NCBI GenBank assembly: GCA_963853835.1 | Contig: OY970828.1 | Location: 63,046,861 to 63,110,860 of the forward strand | Origin: Calendula officinalis | Lineage: Eukaryota > Streptophyta > Magnoliopsida > Asterales > Asteraceae | Length of the DNA: 64,000 bases | Direction of reading: 5' to 3' | Part shown: positions 48,983 through 61,601 of the stretch, piece by piece | Numbering within the stretch: the first letter of the stretch is position 1 | Layout: every line of letters begins with the position of its first letter | Program-made: the position numbers and the translations under genes | The notes under the pieces: model-generated | Told to the model about the DNA's origin: nothing | The model's input: only the letters and a program-made list of their open reading frames with translations | Databases searched by the model: none

Positions 48983-49790
48983 AATGGGAACTTGGTTGCG
49001 TTGTTTTTCGATGAGATTTTTCATAGGTAGCATACTTGACATGTATACCTAGTTGCTAGAAGACTACTATACATGACAATGTGCACATTCGGGATGAGGG
49101 TAGTGTCGGAGGGATAACGGCTGGGCATAGTTTATCGATTATCGCAGTATTCGGACCTTACCTGTGTGTGTCACACGTAAGGGGGTTTACCGGGCCATTG
49201 GGTACAGCACTATCGGTTACCATGGTTATGGCCAACCATACCTTTAATATGCCACTAGGAGTGTTCATACACAATATTCGAGGTCAAAATTGGCTCCAAA
49301 ACACTATTTCCACTCAAAATATGTATGAACTTTCTAGAGAGAGTGAGAGGATGAAAATAAGCTCAAAATGGCCAAAAACCCTTATTTAATCTTGTTCCAG
49401 ACAATCCTCGCGCCTAGATCCACAACCTCGCGTCACGAAGGTTAGCCTCACGCATCCTCCCACCGAGATCTCGACGCGAGCTCGATGTGAGATCCTCACA
49501 TTCAGCATCCAAAGTTGCTGTTTGCTTTACTCGCGATGGGAGCCCGATGGGAGCCTGCAAAAATCCATATTTTGATCTTTTACTCTTGATTACTAACTTG
49601 GTTCGACCCGTTCTAAATTCTCATGTTCACAACAACTTATAAACACAATCTCTATCATTATAAGCTCTCATAACCCATCACAAACCATCTTAACATCAAA
49701 TGCTTGCTAAAAGTGTAATTGTACATATAATAATTTCACCGAAATACTTCATATATAAATATTCTAAAATTCAGGTCGTTATAGGCAAAG

Positions 49791-50232
49791 CCATACATTG
49801 TTCATACAGAATGTTGTAGAACGTGAAATCCAACAGTGACGAGCCATCAAAGTACGGGAGAAGGATTTTTATGGATTTATGGACTACTGTAACGAACCAT
49901 GAAATATTGGTGACATAGGATTATTGATTACTGTTTTGTCAATTATCTTATTATTCTTAGATAAATTAAAATTTCTCAAAGAAGCACATCAATTGATTAT
50001 GTGTTTGATCTTACATTTCATCTAATATTTTGGTTTGTTCTAATCAACTATGTAGATGTCTAATAATTAGAGATTTGAAAGATGTAATAAATCATATCTA
50101 GGTTTGTATCATATTTGTGTGAATATGTAACATGGTTGGAACCTTTTATGAGTTCTGTTTATTTATATTCCGTATATAATTTAAATTTAAGGACTAATTT
50201 TAAATTTGCCACAAATGAAAGTAGCATCCTTA
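49791..50232. other. Intergenic, no gene seen
   Basis: AT-rich, without supported ORF or clear element ends. Confidence 0.5.
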
Positions 50233-50235
50233 TAA

Positions 50236-50557
50236 GACGCATGCCAATGGTTAGCGCCGGTGGTAGCGCCGGTTTGGGGGAGGACTTCCCACCGTTGGCA
50301 CGGCCTTGCAGTTATACCGCCAGTTTGGCGTCTGCGGCTTTGAAGACGAGAGGGAGAGGGTTCGCCGGTTGATTTGGGTGGGTCCAAAGGGGTATTTTGT
50401 GTGTGTGTGTTTTGTAATGGTGGGTCCCAAAAAATTAAAGGGAAGTGGTATTATTGGCATGGGTACGTCAGTTTAGTGTCAGTTGGAGGGTGAGCTGACG
50501 TGGCGATGATTTGGCAACAATTGACGGTATCAGTTTGCCAAACCATTGGCACCGGTC
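50236..50557 (+). mobile_element. Tourist-like (PIF/Harbinger-type) MITE, copy 1
   Basis: 322 bp bounded by the 3-bp duplication TAA (50233-50235, 50558-50560). Inverted ends are GACGCATGCCAATGG and CCATTGGCACCGGTC. A related 321-bp copy in opposite orientation lies at 61007-61327. The interior holds 'gggtggg', a (GT)n run and 'ctgacgtggcg'. The small ORFs across it are accidental. Confidence 0.85.
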
Positions 50558-50560
50558 TAA

Positions 50561-51667
50561 TGTCATAGGTTTATGAAGTTGCTAGACGTTAGTCGGTTGG
50601 TTTTTTTATATATAAAATATCAATATCAATAATTCTGAGATTATACCTCGTTCTTGTTTTCTGCTATAAGATTGATTTTTTTGCTTCTTTAAGTTTTAAT
50701 AATATTTTTACCTAATTATTTATCTGATTATATTTAGCTCATATTTTTCACAAAAAAGCTCCACACAACTTAAATACTATACGGATGGGATTCTGAACAG
50801 AAAATGTACCATCAATATTCTCCTGGCCCAATGGGCCTTAGGATCAGCTATACACTTTCCTCACCTGAGATGTTGCCTTCATTAGCCCAAAGTATCTGTT
50901 TGATTCGAACTAAGTGGAAAACCAAATACCACCTTAATGTTTCAAACAGTTAAGGAAAGCCAATTTTGGGTTTTAAGTGGATCGTGGGACCCCAACGCAT
51001 TTGTACAAAACTAACAAACACACTATTGGCCCAACATTTAATGGGGGCCTTCCCCCTTTTGGTGCCTATATTAGCCTCTGTGTGTTAGATCCTGAGTTTG
51101 CCATAGGCTTGAGCTACATGCTAAAGTATACGGTTTATATAATTAGAGTTTAGGTTAGATCCGGTAAAGACCCAAAAACCGGTGAGGATGAGGACAATTC
51201 TCAACCAATCTTTTCAAATATTTTGGATCATTATTAAAAGTTTTGTATATTCATTTTTCTTATGTCAGGAAAAATTGGATCATTATAAGGAAATATAAAT
51301 CATTATCAGGAAATTATGGATCATAATCAAGAAATTTTGGATAACTACAAGTCCTCACTAAGTTTTAAGTTCTAACCCGATCTCTTCACTAGGGTTTAAC
51401 GCTATTTGCAAAAAACTTACAATACTCCCATACCTTAATGCTGACACTTTTTACTCACCTACAAAGTGAGAAAGTAATTGCTTGATAATTGAGACATAGT
51501 CCCAAGGCTGCGCTGGAGATTTAAAGGTCCTGTGCAATTTATGAAAAATGCGCTTAAAGTTGTTAATTCTAAAATTATAAGCAATAAAAATTTAATTTGT
51601 ATTTTATCCCATAATAGGTTACATGGATATAAACGTAATGGAGGATTTGGAAACCGTAAGAGATATA
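50561..51667. other. Intergenic, no gene seen
   Basis: A degenerate short repeat 'aggaaa...ttggatcat.at' occurs four times at 51264-51340. No supported ORF. Confidence 0.5.
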
Positions 51668-52088
51668 TCTTACTACTATATAAAGCATAGGCCTACCCCA
51701 TTAGGCAAGTTTAAGGAGCTCCTTAAACTTAATTTTAAGGACCTTTCCACTTTTGTTAGTTAGTTCTCTACCTTAAAAAAAATCGCGGCTAATAAGATTC
51801 GAACCAAAGACCTCTCCTAACTTATCATTATGTGTTAACCACTTGCTATACATTACACTTTGGTAACACCACCCACACTTAATAACAAAAGTCTGTTACT
51901 CGAAAACCATTTTACCCAATAACATTAAATATACGACGCTGTAAATCATCAACTCTTACCAAAATCCACATTTCCGTTTAATTATTTATTTCTAGCAACA
52001 ATTATTACCGTGTAAACGAACAACACTTGCTCGCCACGAAATATGGTTTCTGGGTACCCGCCGCCGCATTGCGCGGATACCCTGCTAG
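51668..52088 (+). mobile_element. Non-autonomous Helitron (421 bp)
   Basis: Starts TCTTACTACTATATAAAG after a host A and ends CTAG before a host T. A GC-rich hairpin at 52052-52082 (gggtacccgc...gcggataccc) lies just upstream of the end. The 5'-TC, 3' hairpin and CTRR end, with insertion between A and T and no target duplication, are Helitron hallmarks. No Rep/helicase is present. Confidence 0.85.
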
Positions 52089-52539
52089 TAAATATTAATA
52101 CGTAAAGGTGCAAATTTTAGATCACTATAGAAGGATGTAACTTGTTCAACATCTCCTAAACTTTCACGTTGTTGGCCATAGTCAGTCATGGCGGTTGTTA
52201 GACCATAATTATAAGGTTGTACATTAGCTAGAACACCAATCAATCCCGCTACCTAACAAGTACTCTTATCCTACCAACGAGTCAACTTCTGATTTTGAAA
52301 ACTCACAAAATATATTTGAATTCAAGATATAAAAATTAAACATGTTTTTTAAATGTATTCTCTTAAAAAGGGTTTCCTTACGTATTAGTTGAGCTTATTT
52401 AATGATTTAAGTGTATTACAAAAATGAAATTGTCACCTTTGACTTCAACATTTCAGTATTAAATTTAACAATAACGTGTCACCTTGTAATATGTTGCATA
52501 CTAAATATTTGAAACATACACATACCTACCTAAATAATC
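52089..52539. other. Intergenic, no gene seen
   Basis: AT-rich, no supported ORF. Confidence 0.5.
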
Positions 52540-52720
52540 CGATAATAGGCTAGTGGTAAGGGATTACGAATGATTTTTAAAAGATTACAGGTTCAATCCC
52601 TGCATTAGTAACATTTACCAGATGACTAGTAGGTTCGGAAACAATTACCGAAAAATTTAAGTCGCCTACATCACAAGCATAATTTCATCCACCCAGGAAG
52701 AGCCCATTATAAATAGAAAT
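52540..52720 (+). mobile_element. SINE, copy 2
   Basis: Box A-like 'ggctagtggtaaggg' and box B 'caggttcaatccctg' are followed by 'catttaccagatgactagtaggttcggaaa', 'aagtcgcctacatcac' and 'aggaagagcccattata', matching the layout of the copy at 28015-28200. Confidence 0.7.
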
Positions 52721-52771
52721 ATCATTTAAAAAATAGACATACCTATCTATCCTTTACTCTTTAAATATTAA

Positions 52772-52989
52772 CTAGGTTAAAACCCGCGCGATGCGGCGGG
52801 CTGCGAACTACATATTTCTGGCGATTAAAAGTCCATTGGTTACATATTTTTATAACGATTACAATACATAAGCATGAAAACTGTGTATAAAATAGAGGAA
52901 AAAGTCAATAATTACCATTGGCGTTGAAATGTTGTCGATTACATGTTTTGATATATAGTAGGGTACCCGCGCAATGAGGCGGCGGGTAC
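52772..52989 (-). mobile_element. Helitron 3' termini on the minus strand (two, nested or adjacent)
   Basis: On the minus strand one terminus ends CTAG at 52772, preceded by the hairpin at 52783-52800 (cccgc...gcggg). A second, similar GC hairpin lies at 52961-52989 (gggtacccgc...ggcgggtac), nearly the same as the hairpin of the + strand Helitron at 52052. Their 5' ends were not found. Confidence 0.6.
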
Positions 52990-54480
52990 ACTGATACATC
53001 TTTTCCGCGACGATGTTGATGGTGTTCGTTTACATGTTTTTTTATAACGATTATTATACAAATGACTGATAGTTGGGAATGAAATATGTATAAAGACTAC
53101 ATTGAAAACTTATCGGCGTTTAAAATTTGTTAAATTACATGTTTTGAAAAAAAAAATTCAGACATTGCGAAGAATTAACACGTATATTATTCATCATGTA
53201 AGACCTCTCGATACACCACATTTGCTGTGTAAACGCCGTCAACATTAAATTGTTTTGCTGGAGTTACCAATACTTTTGTCGTCTTCCGTGAAATTCCTTT
53301 TGACAGGACAACGTCTTTAAGTCATGTATGAATTTAATGTTGACATGACTTAATACTAACCTTAATTATCAATCTCGATGTCTACCTAACACTCCCTCTC
53401 CTCTATTTATTTCTTTTACTTTTCTAACTGTTATTACTATTTACTCTTTAAGCCCTTCTACAATATCACTTATCTATTTTTTATCATAATGTTTTATAAT
53501 TTTTTTCAAATTTGATCTCTATTTTTTCCATTTGAAGTAAACAAATCCTCCTAACTCGAAACCCGACCCGATAAAAAATTTAGCTACTATGGTCGGGTTA
53601 ATCGGGTTTGTCGGTACAATTAGATGTCTTTTTAGTTTCATTTTGTCCTAGGTATGGGTTTTTGTGAGTTGTGACTACAAATCCACATTTTCTAGAAAAG
53701 GCAAAAGTAAATTTTTAAAGGTTTATACATATGAACTATGTGCATTCTGCTACAATGTGGTAAATTGAGTTGTTCCGCATCCTAAATTAGCTGCATCATG
53801 TTTTATCCTTTTATATCTTTTTCCAAGTTTCTGATGCACTTTAGTTGTGTCGAACAGAATTCTGAGACAGTAAAAGTTGAAAAGAAACAATGAAATACAC
53901 AATGCACTTCAATCTTAAAGGTTTCTCTGTGCCAAATGTAGCTTTTGAAGACGACTATGTTTTATAAGTCTCAGAAATGCTTCCACCATTGGAACAATTT
54001 TACCAAGGTTACTCCAGGTAATTGCTCCTTAATCGTTATATAGATGCTAATTAATTTCCAAACATTTTAATTATTATTATTTTTATTTTTAAGTATACAA
54101 ATTCACGTACATTGAATAACACGACGACAAACGGGCTAACGAAACAATAATCGGGTCATCAAAACAAAATTATCTTTCATTAATCTATACAACTATCTAC
54201 ATCCAAAATATTGCATGAATGTGTAACTTCCACCATATACAATAACAAAATGGTAAGAATTCATGATTTACACTTTTTAGTATCACTGTAGCAGATATAA
54301 TATTGGGAAGTTTATTGCTCTTTCCTATAGTTGCAACTTCTTCCTGGGTAAATACCGTATTTTAACTGCCTTTTGAAGTACTTATGGTGTCTTAATTCTT
54401 AAATTCAAAAAACAAAAACAAAAACTATGTAGATGCTATTTTAATTTTTGAGCATTAAAAAAAATACAATAAAAGATAAA
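52990..54480. other. Intergenic, no gene seen
   Basis: Probably includes the body of the minus-strand Helitrons. 'aaacccgacccgataaaa...cgggttaatcgggtttg' at 53558-53612 resembles a hAT-MITE fragment. No supported ORF. Confidence 0.4.
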
Positions 54481-54509
54481 AGAAAATACTGCAAATGAGT
54501 TTTTACATT

Positions 54510-54745
54510 CCCAGTTTTGTCAACTGTCATTAGTCTTAATAGCTCTAAATTTCGTAAATTCCTCATCTAATATTGCAAGTGTAGAACTCAATGGTTGACC
54601 ATTGATATTACCCTTCACCTGTATAAACAAAAAAGATATACTTTAAACAAAAATAAATAATTTAAACCAAATAAAACAAATGTCTAGCAAAATCCAATCT
54701 CTCAACGGCAATTGGTTGTCCCCAATAACGCTCTTTGCACCAGCC
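54510..54745 (-). pseudogene. Two exon-like fragments, unidentified
   Basis: On the minus strand, 'tatacag' is followed by an open stretch from 54617 (VKGNINGQPLSS, then LAILDEEFTKF, and a TGA), and 'tttcag' by a stretch from about 54745 that reads WCKERYWGQPIAVERLDF in one frame. Both sit behind good 3' splice sites but are not joined in any frame I can support. I do not recognise the protein. They may be debris captured by a Helitron. Confidence 0.25.
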
Positions 54746-54779
54746 TGAAATTTCAAAACTAACCCTTAAATCAACATTA

Positions 54780-55755
54780 GTACACAATCCCGTAAAAACA
54801 AAATCAAACTGAATACAATGTAGTCAATGGTGATGAAGGGGTCATGAGTTTGTGTCTTATTTGATAAAGGGATTGTTAAATCAAACAAAAAAAAGCTAAA
54901 TTTTAAGACCTAGAATTATCACTATCACAAGTTTTTTACTTTGATTGATATATTAATATGTATGTGAAAATTTTTATGAGCATCCATGATATATCACGGG
55001 TTTTTTGATAACTTTGTGGTGAGTTTTTCACCCATTATCGACCCACCCATTTAGCTACCATTATTATGAATTCAAGTTAAGCTTACTTCCAGCTCAATTC
55101 ACGATATTTCTTTTTGTGTTGTTGCATATATGATCTCAGCATCACCAGGTCGTTGGCCCGTTTTTACCAAAGGAATTTTTCAGCTGCACTAACACAAACA
55201 CCAACTCAAATTCTCGATTTTTTCCAATCTTCAATTTATAGTTAATCAAATCACAAGTACCCAGTCAAAATTCACTCACAAAGCAAACATAGTATTGTTT
55301 TTTTTATTATAAACTGACTCCAATTTAAATCATTATTCAAAAAAGGTAAACATGCGAATAAATCGACAATTTAGGATGAAAATAAGAAATTGTACCTCAA
55401 AGATGAAGTAGAAAGAGAGTAATAGAGTATCATCGCAAATAACTGAAATTGTAATCGTAGATGTGATGCTATCTTTAAATATCTGTAACAGAATTGTAAC
55501 CGAAATGTGTCAATGCTATATTTAAATATTTATAACCGGCCACTTGATAAATTACTGTCATATTAAGAACAAGTAACTAATGATTTGGCATTTTTAGAGA
55601 TTTGAAATTTAAACATGGCGCTTAACTGAAGTTACAAGTAACTAATGATTTGGCATTTTTAGGTTTTAAAGAGTGTTTGACCTTTTAAGGTGAATTTCTA
55701 TATGATAAATATCAGACTTTACTTTGAACAACAAGGCTTAGGCAGTTACTTTATA
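54780..55755. other. Intergenic, no gene seen
   Basis: A direct repeat 'acaagtaactaatgatttggcatttttag' occurs near 55568 and 55634. No supported ORF. Confidence 0.5.
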
Positions 55756-55998
55756 CTCCCTCCGTCCCACAAAAAACTTCCCATTTCACCCTAAATATTT
55801 GTCCCACAAAAAACTTTCCATTTCAATAAAATATTATTATTACTAAGGACCTCACCACTAACTATCCACTAACTATCTTTCTCTCTCCAAATCAATCTTA
55901 TATTATAATCAAAATTATTGTCAATGACCCCACCACTAACTATCACCTTACAACTTGTGCCCATCTCAAATGGGAAGTTTTTTGTGGGACGGAGGGAG
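55756..55998. mobile_element. Stowaway MITE (family D, copy 1)
   Basis: 243 bp with ends CTCCCTCCGTCCCACAAAAA and the complement, flanked by TA on both sides. Typical Stowaway (Tc1/mariner-type) ends. Confidence 0.92.
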
Positions 55999-56095
55999 TA
56001 TGATTTATGAAGCAAATGCATACTTGTTTGTTGCTTAGTTCCTTTTTGTCTACTCTCTCATAGAAGGTTAGGAACCTACCTACCCATAACTACTA

Positions 56096-56349
56096 CTCCC
56101 TCCGTCCTACAAAAAAATTTTACATTTCTAATGGGCACAATATTTTAGGAGATAGTTAATGGTGGGGCCATTTGTAATACTTTTGATTAAAAAATAAGGG
56201 TAGATTGGAGAGAGAAAGTGTTTTATTGGTTGAATGATTGGTAATATTATTATTATATTAGGTGGGCCTCCCAAATTTGAGAAATGTAAAGTTTTTTGTG
56301 GGACAAAATTTGAAGGAGAAATGTAAAGTTTTTTGTGGGACGGAGGGAG
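56096..56349. mobile_element. Stowaway MITE (family D, copy 2)
   Basis: 254 bp with ends CTCCCTCCGTCCTACAAAAA / TTTTTTGTGGGACGGAGGGAG, flanked by TA. Near its right end the block 'gtaaagttttttgtgggac' is duplicated. Confidence 0.92.
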
Positions 56350-57380
56350 TAAAATTTAAATATTAATTATTAATAAAAAAATAAAAAAATAAAAAAATAT
56401 GGTAATGTTTGGCCCTTAATTTATTAAAATTTTGACAGCTGGGACCCCCTCCAGACTCTGACAATTGGTCTGTCTAAATATATAATTCTCTTATCCTCCA
56501 ATGAAATTATGGAAAATTAATCATGAATACCTGTTACCAACAACCTTACAGACGTTTGTTTTTATTCAGGTGAAAATAAAATCTTTATAAAACTAAATAC
56601 TCCTAGAGCCCCACTCTAGACCCCATTACTTCAATAATATATGCAAGTAGGTTGTACTGTACAACTAAATGATGCATTTAGTGGTGTTGTTCTTGTTATA
56701 TATCCAATTTTTGTGCTGTTTCAGCAGTAATGACTCATGTTTTACTGTATTATAAAATGGAGAATCTTGACCTTTACTTATTATTTAATTTCAGATTAAA
56801 TCTTTTTAAATAAACCTCTATTGTTTAAGATATCTTTTGTTGATTTTATGTTATAATCTTCTGTCAGAAATGATATTTAGTCATATCATTTGGTTCTATT
56901 CATATTTCTACCTACTTGATAGGATGACATGTGTAATCCACTAATTCTCTCTTTTAATATTATTCAATGGAAGACTCCCAAACTATCTAAACTGATCAAA
57001 CTGCTACTAGCTCACAAGAAGAAGAGCTCTTTATTTTGGGGGCGTATATGATAGTTGGGCTCCAGGAGGAGGAGATGTAAGAAAAATAACCAATTTGACG
57101 CTTAGCCCACTCCGCTTGGGGAGTACGGTCGCAAGACCGGCTATTACCGGGGATGGGTTTGGTGTTCCGGGCCCACTATTACGATCCGAATAAAAAAAAT
57201 AAAAGACAGTTTCATTGTCTTAATCTGATGAGTAGGACTATTAGTAGTACCAATGGTAGGACTAAATACCATTACTCATCTTCTATAATTGCATGGATTA
57301 GGATAAGAAGATACACTGAAATCCGAATTGCTAGAGGCAAATAGTTTTACCCTATTACATTTAGGACATCTATCTTCAGG

Positions 57381-57800
57381 TAGGGGTGACAATTTCTGAC
57401 CCGATACGAAACTCGACCTGAAACCGACACGATAATAAACAGGTTTGGGTTGGGGTAAAAAATAATTGGGTCAGTCTCGGGTTGAGTCAGCTGACCCGTT
57501 TATTATACAGGTTAGGTTCGGGTCAATGATAATTTAAATGGGTCGACCCGCCAACCCGTTTAATTTTTAAAATATATTTTAAAATATATATTTTTATACT
57601 TAATTTATAGTTTACTAGTTAAATCGTAGTTAATAGCTAGATAAAATTAAAAAAATGTTACTTAGTAATTTGATGTTTAGTATTTTGTTATAAATTTGTG
57701 TAGTAATAACAACATTTTGACTTGTTTGACCCGTTTAACTTGTTTGACCCCTGTTCAACCCGTTTTATTAAATGGGTTATATGGGTTAGGTTTGGGTTGA
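57381..57800 (+). mobile_element. hAT-like non-autonomous element, copy 2
   Basis: Starts taggggtgacaatttctgaccc; rich in 'cgggtt', 'gacccg' and 'aacccgttt'. The AT-rich core matches 17294-17735 in reverse. Right border approximate. Confidence 0.65.
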
Positions 57801-57926
57801 AGTAAATGTTAAGTTGGTGTTGATGTATACTTTCTATTTTTTCCACTACATAAGTCAATGATTGGTTCATAAAAAAATCACTTATTTATTGTGTAAATTG
57901 ATCTTTAGAAGTTTCATTGAAAAATA

Positions 57927-58146
57927 CTCCCTCCGTCCCTTAATAAAGTTCTCATTTCTATCAAAAATTTTGTCCCAAAATAAAGTTCTCATTTCTCAAA
58001 TTAGAGGGACCCACTCAATAAAATAATATAATTACCATGTACTTCACCACTAACTATCATTTAAAAACACTTTCTCTCTCCAAAATACTAACTCCTAAAA
58101 ACGTGTGCCCAATTGAAATGGGAACTTTATTAAGGGACGGAGGGAG
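57927..58146. mobile_element. Stowaway MITE (second subfamily)
   Basis: 220 bp with ends CTCCCTCCGTCCCTTAATAA and TTATTAAGGGACGGAGGGAG, flanked by TA on both sides. The interior differs from the copies at 55756 and 56096. Confidence 0.92.
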
Positions 58147-58508
58147 TACATCTTTTAATATTAGATGAAACCAGCAAAACCAAAACTAACTTTAATAACC
58201 TATATACCAAATGGAAAGAATGATGTCTTCCTGTTGCTTCCGTTAAGCGAGAGATGTCCGCTATTCCATTTAAGTTAGCAAATCTGTTATCTTGTAGCAA
58301 AGAGTATAGTAGATCTCAAGTTGACTAAGATAGTACACTATTTCAGAATCAGTAAAATCATCAAATTAAACAAGAAGATTTTTTGGATATTTTTTGTATT
58401 GAAATTTTATAAAAAGGGTAGTAATTTTGATATAGTGTTATAAGCATGTTATAAAGTCGACTTTAAAGATACTTTAACTTTGTCGAATTATGCTTTTATT
58501 AGTGTTGC

Positions 58509-58580
<72 letters not shown>

Positions 58581-59913
58581 TGCTATTACTATTACGTTAA
58601 TATTTGCGCCTCTTGCGCACACCAAATTAAAGAACCCAATACCAATTTAGATTTTAGATAAGAATGAAATAATAAATAAAATGTATGCTTTAGAACTGCT
58701 ACAACTTGCATACGTTTTTTTTAATCGTTCCAATATATTTTAGATAACTGTTAACTTGGTTGACCAATTTTACCAACCAAGATACTAATCCAGATTATTT
58801 CATTTATATATAAATGAGTTGAAATTGTTAGATGAAGTGATTAACCGAAGACAAAGAGATAATATAAGGTATTGAAATATGAAATGTCATGTCATATTAC
58901 ATTGGTTTATTAATAGAGAAATGATTTTGGGACCACATAAAGTTTTCTAAACTTGTACAATATTTTTTGAATATTGTACAATGTGGTGGGTGAAGTAATT
59001 TATGAATTGTATGGTGTTAAAATCATTATCCTTATTAATAATATGGTCGCAGGTACTATTCATATTTATAGTGTTACATGTGTTTAATAATCTGATTAGC
59101 ATCTTGCACTAATTTTACGTTCCACCCATGTTATGCTGAATTATTGCCATTAATTTTGTAGGATAGGATGCTTTGATTTTCAAATTATTCAATAATCAAT
59201 ATGCCACATAGATTCTGAATTTAACCTCAGGTGAAAACAAATGGTAATTATCTCGTAATAGCTTAGTGGTAAATAAGGATGGTAATGGATCGCATGTGAA
59301 TTGAATGATGCAATATTCACATTTAGATTTATTTAGATTTACACCGTTGATATCAACATCAAAATCCATTTAATTTAATTTTATTTCATTCATTCATATC
59401 CATTAGATTAAAATGGGTAAATGGATATCCGTTGGATGCCGAAAGAAATTTGTTCATAAAAGAAAGTATAATAGTTTTTATTTATTTATATAATCTACTA
59501 TTTTTATTATTTATGTACATAGTTTCTTTCAAAAGAAGATACAAACAAAATAACTACAAATCTACATTCTATGCATAAAACATGGTTTATAAATAGTCCC
59601 AAAATATTGATTTAAAAGATATATAAAAACAAAAACATAACTTAATATAGTTAAAATTTAGAGCATGATTTCTAGCTAATCCAAAAACATTGATCCTTAA
59701 CTGGTAGGGAAAAGAGGCGGGAACAAGACTGATGTCAATTGATGACAGATGACAGGAATGTTGAACTAGCAGTCCCATGGAGCCACGAGCTCAAGTTGGC
59801 AAGGTAGAAATTATAACTTTTTTCTTCGTCATATATGTAATATGTACAAAATTAGTTATCATCGATGTCAGAAAATGCGTAGACATATTTCTTAACTATA
59901 TAAAAGTATAGTA
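58147..59913. other. Intergenic, no gene seen
   Basis: Contains an (ATT)n microsatellite (58511-58577). The rest is AT-rich with no supported ORF. Confidence 0.5.
58511..58577. repeat. (ATT)n microsatellite
   Basis: About 22 uninterrupted ATT units. Confidence 0.95.
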
Positions 59914-60225
59914 CTTCCTCCGATTCAAAATAAGTGATACACTTGGGGTTTCACGGTTTTTGAGGCAAAAGATTATAATGATGATTAAATTAGATTAATT
60001 AGATGATTAGTGGGGAATGAGTCCCACAACTTTTGAATAAAATAAGGTTAATGATGTTTAAAAGTAAAAAGTAAGGGTAAAGGGGTCATTTCACTTTATT
60101 AAAGTAGATAGTTAGTGGTTGTGGGTCCCATTTTTTTGCCAAATAAGGAAACTTTTCAAAGTGTATCACTTATTTTGAATCACCCCAAAAAGGAAAGTGT
60201 ATCACTTATTTTGAATCGGAGGAAG
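59914..60225 (-). mobile_element. Stowaway-like MITE (family E, copy 2)
   Basis: 312 bp with TA on both sides; the reverse complement is almost identical to 25544-25856 along its whole length. Confidence 0.88.
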
Positions 60226-60898
60226 TATAAAAAAATTAATTTCAGGTTAAGTGAATTCATCTATGGATTGAAAATCGTCAACCATATCAGTTCAACTAAA
60301 CATTTATATTTGCTCCATATATATATGATATTTACCCATTTAACTTCATCCATATTCATCACCGAAAAATCTGGTCAGGTGGATGATCATCAGATTGGAT
60401 GCTAGTTGTCATCTCTAGCCGTATGGGCGCATAAAATTATCTTCTAAATGTCAAGAGTTCGATCTTTTCTCTAGGTAAACAATTACTAGATTGTTATAAT
60501 TTAGAAACAGTTACATTAATAATTAAATCACGTAATTACGAGCAAAATTGATCATCTAAAATATCATGCATATTTTGGATAATACTCCGTATGTTATTTA
60601 TATTTTCTGTTTAATTATAAATGGAGTGATAAACACTTAAAGGTTTACAACGACACAAGTGTGGTAGCCAGATGTACAAGTTGAATTATACAATTAACAT
60701 TTAAATTCTTTTTGTTAAATAATGTGATTTTAGATCTGATCACATGCCAGAGGTTTCTTTCTTTCATGTTTCCCTCCATTTTATACCCTTTTATGCTACA
60801 ATTTGAAGTTATTATTTCCTAAAAAGGCACTATCCATTGGGTAATGATTGAGTTGTGTTTTATTTAATTACAAAAAATATGTAGTTTATAATCTTATA
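60226..60898. other. Intergenic with possible SINE remnant
   Basis: Near 60405-60540 'ctctagccgtatgggcgcataaaa...caagagttcgatcttttctctag' resembles a SINE head with a box B-like core, followed by 'tttagaaacagtta'. No gene. Confidence 0.35.
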
Positions 60899-61538
60899 CT
60901 TCCTTCCCCGTTTCAAAATAAGCGATACAATTTTTATTTTAGGGTGTTTCAAAATAAGTGATATATTTTGAAACTTTCTTTATTTGGTAAAATACAGTGG
61001 GACTCAGACCGCTCCCAATGGTAAAACAAAATGTACCGTCAGTTGTTGCCAAATCAGCGTCACGTCAGCTCAACCTCCAACCGACACTAAACTGACGTAC
61101 CCATGTCAACAATACCACTTTCCTTTAATTTTTTGGGACCCACCATTATAAAACACACATACACAAAATACCCCTTTTGGGCCCACCCACCAAACTCACG
61201 CAACCCCTCATCTCCGTCTCCATACCGGCGAATTTCAACTGGCGGAACAAGTGATGGGGGCGTGCCAATGGCGCCACTTAACTGGCGGAAAAGTGGCACT
61301 CAAGTGGCGCTATGGTTGGCAGGCGTCTCATACCCACTAACTATCTCCTTTAATAAAGTGAAATGACTCATTTACCCTTACTTTTATTTTTAAACATCAT
61401 TAAACTTATTTTAATCATAATATTTGGGACTCATCACTCACTAAAGATCCAATTTAATCTAATTTAACCTTTATTATAATCTTTTACCTAGTAAAACGTG
61501 AAAACTAATTTGTATCGCTTATTTTGAAACGGAGGAAG
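60899..61538 (+). mobile_element. Stowaway-like MITE (family E, copy 3) interrupted by a Tourist-like MITE
   Basis: Ends cttccttccccgtttcaaaa and ttttgaaacggaggaag with TA on both sides. The body would be ~316 bp, like copies 1 and 2, but is split at 61006 by the 321-bp element plus a 3-bp duplication. Confidence 0.85.
61007..61327 (-). mobile_element. Tourist-like MITE, copy 2 (nested)
   Basis: 321 bp bounded by TCA (61004-61006 and 61328-61330). Ends GACCGCTCCCAATGG and GGTTGGCAGGCGTC. It is homologous in reverse to 50236-50557 (shared 'ttttttgggacccacca', 'ctgacgt' and 'ggcgaa' blocks). Confidence 0.87.
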
Positions 61539-61601
61539 TAGTAGTATATATGAAAGGTGATATTTAGAAGACAAGAATTATTTCATTTATCATACTTAAT
61601 A

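Larger units (their letters stand above)
45420..49790 (+). mobile_element. Long non-coding unit resembling an LTR-element leader and LTR
   Basis: No coding frame was found over 4.4 kb. A CT-rich leader-like stretch (45765-45905) ends 'tcttagGGTAAGC', a 5' splice-site-like motif; 'ggattacag|gaaacggg' at 48694-48702 looks like a 3' splice site. It then has cgcgaac hairpins (48863-48985) and ends in 'aattcaggtcgttata' (~49790). The cgcgaac block resembles 16342-16440. A LARD-type or non-coding retroelement is the best guess; a long non-coding RNA gene is an alternative. Confidence 0.35.

Noticed and set aside
49081..49389. 102-codon + strand ORF in the 45.4-49.8-kb unit
   Set aside because: No recognisable domain or splice context; it lies in the LTR-like end of a non-coding unit.
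50115..50460. Overlapping ORFs on both strands
   Set aside because: They fall on the Tourist-like MITE, and a similar ORF appears on its nested relative at 61087-61366 for the same reason.
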